DNA of 64,000 nucleotides. It comes from Pseudofrankia inefficax. GTDB taxonomy: Bacteria > Actinomycetota > Actinomycetes > Frankiales > Frankiaceae. Numbering within the stretch: position 1 is the stretch's first letter; each line of letters starts with the position of its first letter. This document shows positions 49,078 to 56,393 of the stretch, in pieces. The position numbers were made by a program, and so were the translations under genes. The stretch is from the NCBI RefSeq assembly GCF_000166135.1, contig NC_014666.1, positions 6,758,001 through 6,822,000 on the forward strand, written 5' to 3'. The notes under the pieces were generated by a model. It was given only the letters and a program-made list of their open reading frames with translations. It was not told the origin of the DNA and made no database searches.

Positions 49078-50328
49078 TCACTGCGCCGCCGCCACCGTCT
49101 TACCCGGGATCACCGAGCCACAGACCGGGTCGGCGCCCGAGACCAGCTCGAACTTCTGCCCGACCAGCTTGACCATCCACAGGCAGTTCAGGGTGTGGGT
49201 CGCCGTGCGGTCGTTGATGTCCAGCTTCACGTCGCCGTAGAGGCCGGCGGCGTTGAAGTCGTGGACGTTGGTGAGACCGGCCAGCAGGGTCTTCTGCGTC
49301 GGGTTCGCGCCGGCCTTCTTGAGGCCCTCGACCAGCAGGGCGACCGAGGCGTACCCGTTGTAGGTCCCGAACGACGCGGTCCGCGTGATGCCGGCGGACT
49401 TCAGGTCGGCCTGGAACTGCTTGGTCGCGGCGGTCTGCATCTCGAGCGGCTGGTAGCCCAGCGAGAAGTCGACGCCCTGCGCGGCGCTGATCGCGCCGGG
49501 GCCGGCGTCGGTGAGGTCGCCGCCGTAGCCGGTCGGCAGCAGCGCCGCCTTGAGCGAGACGCCCTGCTGCTTGAGCGCCGTGAGCATCGCGAACGCGACG
49601 TTCGGCTCCATGGTCGCGGTGAAGCCGTCGACCTTGGCGTCCTTCATCGCCAGCACGGTCGGGCCGACGTCCGTGCTGCCATAGGGGTACTTGGCGTTGA
49701 GGTAACCGACCTTGACCCCGGCCGCCTCGGCGGACATGGCCGCGCTCGAGGCCTGCTCGGAGGAGATCGGCGAGATGCCGTAGCCGAGCGAGGCCAGGTT
49801 GGTCACGCCCTGCGCCTTCCAGAACTTCCCGGCGGTCGTCGTCACCTGGGTCGGCTGCAGCGCGCCGCTGACCGAGAACATGTTCTTCGAGGTGACCCAT
49901 TCGGGCCCGTCCTCGCTGATACCGACCACCGGAACGCCGTGCGCGGTCAGATAGGGCGCGGCGCTGAAGGCCAGCGTCGCCTGCGCGACGACGGCGATCG
50001 CGTGGTTCTGGGTGACCAGCTTCTGGGCGGCGGCCAGCGTCGTGGTCGGGTTCGTCGCCCCGTCAGCCACGACATATTTGATCGTGTAACCGTTGCGGTC
50101 GGCGTAATAGACGCCGGCCTTGACGCCGTCGACGACGGACTTGTTCCCGGACGAGGCGGGCCCGGTGACGTCCGTCAGCACACCGATGGTGATCGTCGTC
50201 TTCGAGCCGCCCCCGGCGGCGGAAGTGCCCGCAGTTCCCGAGCTCGATGAGCCGCAAGCCGCGGCCACGAGCGCGCAGACCGCCGCTGCCGACGTGGCGG
50301 CGAACAGCCTTTTCCGGCCGTGAATCAC
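49078..50328 (-). CDS. ABC importer substrate-binding lipoprotein (branched-chain amino acid type)
   Basis: 416-aa periplasmic-type (membrane-anchored) LivJ-like binding protein. Signal peptide with lipobox VAAAC, lipidated Cys25, then a Ser/Gly linker and ITIGVLTDVTGPASSGNKSVVDGVKAGV, standard for type-I binding proteins. These bind amino acids, but in actinomycetes also aromatic or aliphatic acids, amides and others. Third gene of the operon, 110 bases after the fused ATPase; the gap may hold a processing site that gives extra binding protein. Confidence 0.92.
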   Translation of the reverse strand: MIHGRKRLFAATSAAAVCALVAAACGSSSSGTAGTSAAGGGSKTTITIGVLTDVTGPASSGNKSVVDGVKAGVYYADRNGYTIKYVVADGATNPTTTLAAAQKLVTQNHAIAVVAQATLAFSAAPYLTAHGVPVVGISEDGPEWVTSKNMFSVSGALQPTQVTTTAGKFWKAQGVTNLASLGYGISPISSEQASSAAMSAEAAGVKVGYLNAKYPYGSTDVGPTVLAMKDAKVDGFTATMEPNVAFAMLTALKQQGVSLKAALLPTGYGGDLTDAGPGAISAAQGVDFSLGYQPLEMQTAATKQFQADLKSAGITRTASFGTYNGYASVALLVEGLKKAGANPTQKTLLAGLTNVHDFNAAGLYGDVKLDINDRTATHTLNCLWMVKLVGQKFELVSGADPVCGSVIPGKTVAAAQ

Positions 50329-50438
50329 TGTTACTCCTCATCTCGCGATTTCCTGTCACGCCAACACGGGGCGTGTCAGGACAGGTGAGATCCGGCCCGC
50401 CGGCGAAGAAGCCGACGGGCCGGAAAGCACGGCGAGAA

Positions 50439-52079
50439 CTAGGCCTCGGCCGTGGTCGCGTCACCGAGGTAGTGCCGCAGAACCTCCCCGTGCGCCGCGC
50501 TCGTCGGGCCCGCCCAGGCGATCTCGCCTCGGTGCATGACCAGGGCCTCATCCGCGAACGCCAGCGCGCGGTGCACGTACTGCTCGATCATGATCACGGT
50601 CACGCCGGCCTGCCGCGCCCGGTCCAGCCCGTCGAAGACGAGGTCGACCATCTTCGGGGCCAGGCCCAGCGACATCTCGTCGGCGATGACGAGCTTCGGC
50701 GCGGTGGCCAGGGCGCGCGCCAGCGACAGCATCTGCTGCTCACCGCCGGAGAGCAGCCCGGCCGACTGCCGGCGCCGGTTCGCGAAGACCGGGAAGATCT
50801 CCAGCGCCAGGTCGACAGCCTGCTTGCGGGCCTTGCGGCCGGGCACGACGGCCGCGGCCATCTTCAGGTTGTCGATCACCGTCAGGCCGCGGAAGACGCC
50901 GCGGCCCTCGGGCAGGTGGACGAGCGCCGACTTGCGCACCCGGTGCGCCGGCCAGCCGCTGACGTCCTCGCCGCCGAGGAGGATCTTGCCGCCGCTGGTC
51001 GGCACCAGGCCGGAGACCGCGCGGGCGAGGCTGCTCTTGCCGGCACCGTTGGCCCCGAGTACCGCCAGCGCCTTGCCGGCCGCCAGCGTGAAGGAGATCC
51101 CGTTGAGGGCGAGGGCGTCGCCGTAGTGCAGCGACAGGTTCTCGACCGTCAGCAGCGGTCCGCCGGTCGTGGCGGGCGCGACGGGTCCCGCGGGCGCCGC
51201 CTTGGTGAGGCCGCCGAACTCGCTGGCCTCGGCGGCGACGGACGCCGTCGCCTCGGAGCTGACCTCCTCGCCGAGGTAGGCCGCCCGGACCGCGGGGTCG
51301 TTGCGGACCTGCTCGGGCGGGCCACTGGCGATCATCTTGCCGAACTCGAGCACATAGACGGCACTGGACAGCCGCATGACCAGCTCGACGTCGTGCTCGA
51401 CCAGCAGGGCCGAGATGCCGCGCTCGTCAACGACCCGGCGCAGCACCTCTTCCATCTGCGCGGTCTCGTTCGGGTCCAGCCCCGACGACGGCTCGTCCAG
51501 CAGCAGCACGCGTGGGCTCGTCGCGAGCGCCCGGCCCAGCTCCAGCATCCGGGCGGTGCCGAGCGGCAGCCCGAGCGCGGGGCGGTTGCGGACCGGGACG
51601 AGGCCGAGCTGCTCGATGAGCTCGTCGACCGTCTCGCGCTCGGTCTTGCTGGCGGGGCGGAGGCTGCCGATGGTGAACAGGTCCGTCCAGACCCGCGACT
51701 TCTCGTGCTTGGCCCGGTAGGCGAGCACGAGGTGGTCGCGGACGGTCAGGCTGTCGAAAAGCTCGGTGTGCTGGAAGGTACGGGCGATGCCGCTCGCGGC
51801 CCTGGACTGGGCCGTCGTGCCGGTGATGTCCTCGCCTTCGAGCAGCACCTTGCCGTTCGCGGGGCGGATCAGGCCGGACAGAACACCGAACAGGGTGCTC
51901 TTCCCTGCGCCGTTCGGCCCGACCAGACCGACGATGGTGCCTGCCGGGACCGCGAGGTTCGCCTTGTCGACCGCGACGAGACCGCCGAAGCGCACCGTCA
52001 CGTCGACGCATTCCAGCCGCGGCCGGCCCCGGACGGCACCGTTTAAGGTGCCCGTCGTCTCCACGAGACCTCCCGTCAT
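50439..52079 (-). CDS. Fused ABC importer ATPases (LivG-LivF type)
   Basis: 546 aa with two complete nucleotide-binding domains. First (LivG-like): Walker A GPNGAGKST at residues 54-62, switch/Walker B VLLLDEPSSGLDPNE. Second (LivF-like): Walker A GANGAGKSS near 342-350, signature LLSGGEQQMLSLARAL, Walker B LVIADEMSLGLAP. The first domain's signature is altered (LGLPLGTARMLELGRAL). Usually two separate genes; here fused through a linker of about 45 residues (ATASVAAEASEFGGL). Starts inside the permease stop (ATGA). Confidence 0.94.
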   Translation of the reverse strand: MTGGLVETTGTLNGAVRGRPRLECVDVTVRFGGLVAVDKANLAVPAGTIVGLVGPNGAGKSTLFGVLSGLIRPANGKVLLEGEDITGTTAQSRAASGIARTFQHTELFDSLTVRDHLVLAYRAKHEKSRVWTDLFTIGSLRPASKTERETVDELIEQLGLVPVRNRPALGLPLGTARMLELGRALATSPRVLLLDEPSSGLDPNETAQMEEVLRRVVDERGISALLVEHDVELVMRLSSAVYVLEFGKMIASGPPEQVRNDPAVRAAYLGEEVSSEATASVAAEASEFGGLTKAAPAGPVAPATTGGPLLTVENLSLHYGDALALNGISFTLAAGKALAVLGANGAGKSSLARAVSGLVPTSGGKILLGGEDVSGWPAHRVRKSALVHLPEGRGVFRGLTVIDNLKMAAAVVPGRKARKQAVDLALEIFPVFANRRRQSAGLLSGGEQQMLSLARALATAPKLVIADEMSLGLAPKMVDLVFDGLDRARQAGVTVIMIEQYVHRALAFADEALVMHRGEIAWAGPTSAAHGEVLRHYLGDATTAEA

Positions 52080-54124
52080 GACTCCACCTTCGCGGTCGCG
52101 CTGGTTGCGTTGGAGCCGGCGTGGGCGACTGGCTGGCCGCCCGGGCCACCGGTGGGGGGACTGCCGGACCTGCCGGCCCCGGCCACCGCCGGCACCGGCG
52201 CGAGCGGCGCGATCCGGTTCACCAGCTTCGCGACCTGGTGACGGATCATCCGGCCCTGCTGCAGGACGACGCCCTCGGGGTTGCGGGCGACGCCGATCGC
52301 GCCCAGACCGAACAGGATCGCCGGGATCTCGCCCCACCGGGCCGGCAGGTAGGACGTGACCAGTCCGCCGGAGAGGGTGAACAGGATGCCGGCCACCGCG
52401 GCGGCCGTGATCGAACGAACGCCCATGGTCACCGCGATGGCGAGCCAGACGAGGCCGGCGAACGTCGCGTAGGACGACGGCTGCGCGGACATCGTGTAGA
52501 GGCCCTGCATGCCACCGCCGATGGCGGCGACGAACGCGGCGATCGCGCCGACGACGACCTTGACCTGCACGACGCTCAGGCCGAGGGTCCGCGCGGCGGG
52601 CGTGCTGTCCCGGACGCCGCGCAGCGCCAGGCCGCTGGTCGAGCGGCGCAGGTTCAGGATCAGCAGCGCCAGGATGACGAAGACCGCGAGCGACAGGTAG
52701 GCGAACGGCAGGTCGTCGACCGCCCAGCTCGGCCGGGTCAGCGTGAGGCCGATGCCGCCGTGCGCGAACCGGTCTCGGGTGAAGACCAGCGTCTCGACCA
52801 GCAGGCCGAACGTCAGGGTGGTCAGACCGACGTAGAGGTCGCCGAGGCGGATCGTGAGCAAGCCGATGATCGCGCCGACGATCGCCGCGACGACGGCCGC
52901 CAGGAAGATCGCCAGGAGCACCGGGACATGCCACGCCTGGACGAACTGGGCGGCTCCCAGCGCGCCCGCGCCGGCGAAGATGATCTGCGAGAGCCAGAGC
53001 ATCCCGCCTTCACCCGTGGAGACCGTGAACGTCAGGAAGGTGATGGCGAACGTCAGGCCGCTGGCGGTCAGGCCGAGCCAGTAGGGCGAGCCGCTGAAGA
53101 ACAGCGGAAGCAGAGCCACGATCACGAACGGGATCAGGCCGAAGTACCGCTCCCAGGCGCGCTCGTCGCCAGTGACGATGTCGCCGACGTCCTCATGGGC
53201 TGGCTTGATCGCCGCGTCGAGCGGGCCGCCGCCGGCGGCCTCCTCGTCGATCGTGCCCTTGCGCAGGACGTAGAACAGCAGGAACACGGTCAGGAACGCG
53301 AACGGGATGCTCGGCACGATCGCGGCGGACAGCGTGCTGTTCGTCGGCAGGTACTTCTGGATGACGTCCGTGACGACACCCATGACCAGCGAGGCGAGAA
53401 CGGCCCCAGGCAGCGAGCGCAGCCGGGCGGCGACCATCGCGGCGATGGACGCCGACAGCAGGGCCGTCATGCCGCTCGGCGACAGGCCGTTGGTCGGGGC
53501 GACGAGGATGCCGGCGAGGCCGGCCAGCGCGGTGCTGATGGTCCACACCCCGAGCGAGACCCGGCCCGGGTTGGTGCCGGACAGGGAGGCCATGGCCTCC
53601 GAGTCGACCATCGCGCGGACCCGCAGGCCGACGTCGGTGAACCGCAGGACCGCGGTTCCCGCGAGGACCACGAAGATCAGGAACCCGTAGGTGATCACCT
53701 GATCGGTGGTGACCGCGGTACCGAGGACGTGGTAAGGCTTGTCGGTCAGCGCCGCGAGGCCGGGAGCGGCGGTGATGGCCTGGCTGCCGAAGATGAGGTT
53801 CGCGACCGGCGGCAGCGCGACCGAGAGGCCGATCGTCGCGACCAGCTTGACCAGCGTCGTCTTGCCCCGCAGATGCCGGAACAGCGCGCCGTACAGGAAC
53901 GCCCCGAGTGCCGGCGCGAGGACGAGGATGGACAGCACGCCGGCCGTCCAGGTGCCCATGTGGTGCTCGGAGTTCAGCCAGTAGTAGAAACGGGCGACGA
54001 AGAAGGCAATCGACCCGAAGGCGAAGTTGAAAACCCCCGCCGAGACGAACGTGACGACCAAGGCCGACGACGCGATCGCATAGATGGACCCGAGGGCTAA
54101 ACCGGCCACTATGTACTGCAGCAT
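52076..54124 (-). CDS. Fused ABC importer permeases (LivH-LivM type)
   Basis: 682 aa. The N-terminal half is LivH-like (LQYIVAGLALGSIYAIASSALVVTFVSAGVFNFAFG, EAMASLSGTNPGRV), the C-terminal half LivM-like (LGDLYVGLTTLTFGLLVETLVF, ALRGVRDSTPAARTLGL), joined by a polar linker (GTIDEEAAGGGPLDAAIKPAHEDVGD). Two permeases are thus one chain, mirroring the fused ATPases downstream. First gene of the operon, ending in an ATGA overlap with the ATPase. The promoter region contains the TTNAC-type operator at 54297. Confidence 0.93.
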   Translation of the reverse strand: MLQYIVAGLALGSIYAIASSALVVTFVSAGVFNFAFGSIAFFVARFYYWLNSEHHMGTWTAGVLSILVLAPALGAFLYGALFRHLRGKTTLVKLVATIGLSVALPPVANLIFGSQAITAAPGLAALTDKPYHVLGTAVTTDQVITYGFLIFVVLAGTAVLRFTDVGLRVRAMVDSEAMASLSGTNPGRVSLGVWTISTALAGLAGILVAPTNGLSPSGMTALLSASIAAMVAARLRSLPGAVLASLVMGVVTDVIQKYLPTNSTLSAAIVPSIPFAFLTVFLLFYVLRKGTIDEEAAGGGPLDAAIKPAHEDVGDIVTGDERAWERYFGLIPFVIVALLPLFFSGSPYWLGLTASGLTFAITFLTFTVSTGEGGMLWLSQIIFAGAGALGAAQFVQAWHVPVLLAIFLAAVVAAIVGAIIGLLTIRLGDLYVGLTTLTFGLLVETLVFTRDRFAHGGIGLTLTRPSWAVDDLPFAYLSLAVFVILALLILNLRRSTSGLALRGVRDSTPAARTLGLSVVQVKVVVGAIAAFVAAIGGGMQGLYTMSAQPSSYATFAGLVWLAIAVTMGVRSITAAAVAGILFTLSGGLVTSYLPARWGEIPAILFGLGAIGVARNPEGVVLQQGRMIRHQVAKLVNRIAPLAPVPAVAGAGRSGSPPTGGPGGQPVAHAGSNATSATAKVES

Positions 54125-54893
54125 GCTACTTCCTCCGCACCGGCATCCGGCGGCTCATCATTAAGGCGCGACAGCGCGGTTGGGATCTTCGACCGCCCGG
54201 AGTATCACCAACTGCCTCCTTCAGCAAGGGTCTGCCGGGGCGGCCGGGGCGGACCGCCGTCACGGTAGCTACAGCGTGTGGGCCACGTTACAGTTTTCGA
54301 CGTCAATGTCAAGCTTTGTCAGAGGAGGGGCCATAGGGCCCTTGAGCGGTTTGGATCGCCCGTTCACCAGCTATGAGCCTAGGCCTCGAGGGGCCCGACA
54401 GACCCCCACAATTTGGCCACAACGAAGTGACGGTGCGCAACAACATTCACGACCATGGACGGTCGCCCTCACTGTCAGCAGCAATTTGGCCGTTGCGTGA
54501 CCATCGCGCGGCCCACCCCGACCGGGCCGCCGTCTCATCCACGGCCCGCCCCGCCCGGACGCCGCCCGTCGTCGGCCCGCCGTCGGGGTGGTCGCGACGG
54601 CGCCGCGCGGGCTCACCGCGGGCCCGACCCGAACCCGCGAATGATTACGGAAAGTAGTCGGCGCCACGGCCGGTCTCCGGCCGGCGCAACGGGCCAGGGG
54701 ACGGCCACAGGAGTCCGGCCGAAGGTTCGCGGACCCGCGACGGACCTGGCCCGCCATGGGAATCCAGCCGTCCCTCAGTGTCAAGAACTTCCCGGGCGCC
54801 GCCACCGGCCGTATCCACCCGACTTCGCTACGGCGCAGGCCGGAAAAGCCAAAAGGCGGCCGGGGAATGCCCGACCGCCCGGCTTGTGGAAAT
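54125..54893. other. Gene-poor region upstream of the ABC operon
   Basis: 769 bases with no supported gene. It contains the operator-like site 54297-54312, a direct repeat CAATTTGGCC (54409-54418, 54482-54491), and partly complementary flanks GGTGCGCAAC/GTTGCGTGACC. The small gene at 54894 ends here. Open frames look like GC-bias artefacts. Confidence 0.5.
54297..54312. promoter_or_regulatory. Operator-like site TCGAC-N6-GTCAA with TTGACATTGACGTCGA on minus strand
   Basis: On the minus strand it reads TTGACATTGACGTCGA, 14 of 16 identical to the corresponding stretch near 3070 (TTGTCATTGACGTCGA). It lies 170 bases upstream of the permease fusion and includes a TTGAC -35-like element. Likely controls the ABC operon. 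Confidence 0.55.
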
Positions 54894-55211
54894 TCAGTCG
54901 CTCGACGGCAGGCGCGCCGTTTCCTTCTCGACCAGAGCGACGCCGCCCGCGGTGAGGCTTCCCTTGCCCGCGCGGGTGACCAGCAGTTCCAGCGAGGTGT
55001 CACCGTCGAGGACGAACCGCTTGCCCAGCGGGCTTCCCGCCTGCAGCGCGGGGTCGGCCGCGAGGCCAGCGGCCGGCGTCTCGTGGTGGCCGATCATCGG
55101 GGCTCCCCCACAGCCCAGCTCGACGGCACCGTCGCCCGGCCGGACGACGATCACCTGCGTCTCGCAGACCTGGCTGGCCAGCCGGGTGCCGGCCTTGAGC
55201 GTCACGGGCAT
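54894..55211 (-). CDS. Small protein paralogous to 3916-4164 (105 aa)
   Basis: Function unknown. MPVTLKAGTRL, then VCETQVIVVRPGDG...CGGAPM, a linker, LGKRFVLDGDTSLELLVTRAGKGSLT and C-terminal LPSSD. The short protein at 3916 has the same end pieces and the same Cys module but in a different order. No membrane span, two conserved Cys (C-x-V... and CGG). It follows the amidohydrolase by 57 bases, same strand, so the pair may be functional partners; the paralogue follows an isochorismatase-fold gene. Confidence 0.75.
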   Translation of the reverse strand: MPVTLKAGTRLASQVCETQVIVVRPGDGAVELGCGGAPMIGHHETPAAGLAADPALQAGSPLGKRFVLDGDTSLELLVTRAGKGSLTAGGVALVEKETARLPSSD

Positions 55212-55268
55212 CCGGTATCTCCTTCGAGTGAGTGCGAAGCGCGAGGACTCGCGCGGCTGTGCCGGTGG

Positions 55269-56342
55269 TCAGATGTTGAAGATCCGCCTCGCGTTGCCGT
55301 AGACCATCTTCTCGGCCTCGTCGTCCGGCACGCCCGCCATCAGGTCCGCGACGACCTTGCGGGAGTTCGGCCAGGTGCACGCCGGGTGCGGGAAGTCGGT
55401 CGACCACATGATCCGGTCGACGCCGATCTCGTGACGCATCTCGACACCGCGCCGCTCGTCCATGAACGTCAGCGAGATGTTGCGGTGGAAGTAGGCGCTC
55501 GGCTTGTCCTTCAGCGCCGGGAACTCGTACCCGTGCGACGACATGCCGTCGAGGGTGTTCAGGTACCACGGCACCCAGCCCAGGCCCGGCTCGACGAGCA
55601 CGAACTGCAGGTCGGGGAACCGCTCGAACAGGCCGGACAGCAGCAGCATGCCGAGCTGCTCGGCCAGGCGCAGCGGCTGCTGCGAGGTGAAGACACCCAT
55701 CTGCGGGGTTGGGTCGCGGGCCGCGATGTCCCAGGTGGCGTCCGAGACGCCCAGGTGCACGCAGACCGGCATCCGCATCTCCTGCAGCCGGGCCCACAGC
55801 GGGTCGTAGCGCGGGTCGAAGTACTCCGGCAGGCCGCACTCGCCCGGGCTGGTCGGCAGGTGGATCGTGCGGGCGCCATGGTCGCTGACCAGCCGCTCCA
55901 GCTCCGCGATGCCGTGGTCGATGTCCTGCAGCGGGATCTGGTAGGCGACGAGCAGCCGGTTCGGGTCCGCGGCGGCGAACTCCGAGCTGAAGTCGGCGAA
56001 GGCCCGCGCCGTCTCCTTCCAGCCGTCCAGCATCTTGTAGAAGATCCGGAACGACGACAGGTCCGAGAAGAGGATCTCGACGTCGACGCCGTCGTCGTCC
56101 ATCGCCTTCAGCCGGGCCCGCGGGTCGGAGTAGCCGGGGTTGAGGGCTGCCTCGTGCAGGTACGAGCCGAGGCCCAGCGGCGGGGTGCCGCGCCGCTGCA
56201 GGGCCGCGCGCTTGGACACGTCGACCAGGCGGTTGGCGTAGTCGATGGCGTCGTGGAACTTCGCCGGCGCCCGCTCCTTGAGCGCGTCGACGGTGCACTG
56301 GTAGTGCGAGTCCACCGAGATGAGCCGTTCGGTCCCGGCCAC
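55269..56342 (-). CDS. Amidohydrolase-2 family hydrolase
   Basis: 357-aa TIM-barrel hydrolase. Metal motif near the N-terminus is ISVDSHYQ (Asp-x-His), barrel His in VCVHLGVSD, conserved VEPGLGWVPWYLNTLDGM and the Asp in STDFPHPACTWPNSR. GTG start preceded by GGAGGTGG. It is downstream of the double CoA-transferase (51 bases), same strand, so it may hydrolyse or decarboxylate a CoA-linked product. Closest relatives in the window are at 1 and 41067. Confidence 0.88.
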   Translation of the reverse strand: MAGTERLISVDSHYQCTVDALKERAPAKFHDAIDYANRLVDVSKRAALQRRGTPPLGLGSYLHEAALNPGYSDPRARLKAMDDDGVDVEILFSDLSSFRIFYKMLDGWKETARAFADFSSEFAAADPNRLLVAYQIPLQDIDHGIAELERLVSDHGARTIHLPTSPGECGLPEYFDPRYDPLWARLQEMRMPVCVHLGVSDATWDIAARDPTPQMGVFTSQQPLRLAEQLGMLLLSGLFERFPDLQFVLVEPGLGWVPWYLNTLDGMSSHGYEFPALKDKPSAYFHRNISLTFMDERRGVEMRHEIGVDRIMWSTDFPHPACTWPNSRKVVADLMAGVPDDEAEKMVYGNARRIFNI

Positions 56343-56393
56343 GGGACCACCTCCTCTAGGGCAGTGCGAGCTGAGGGCTGGAGGGCGGATGGG

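Noticed and set aside
54371-54893. Overlapping frames on both strands upstream of the small gene
   Set aside because: Mutually exclusive, Arg/Pro-rich, without start context.
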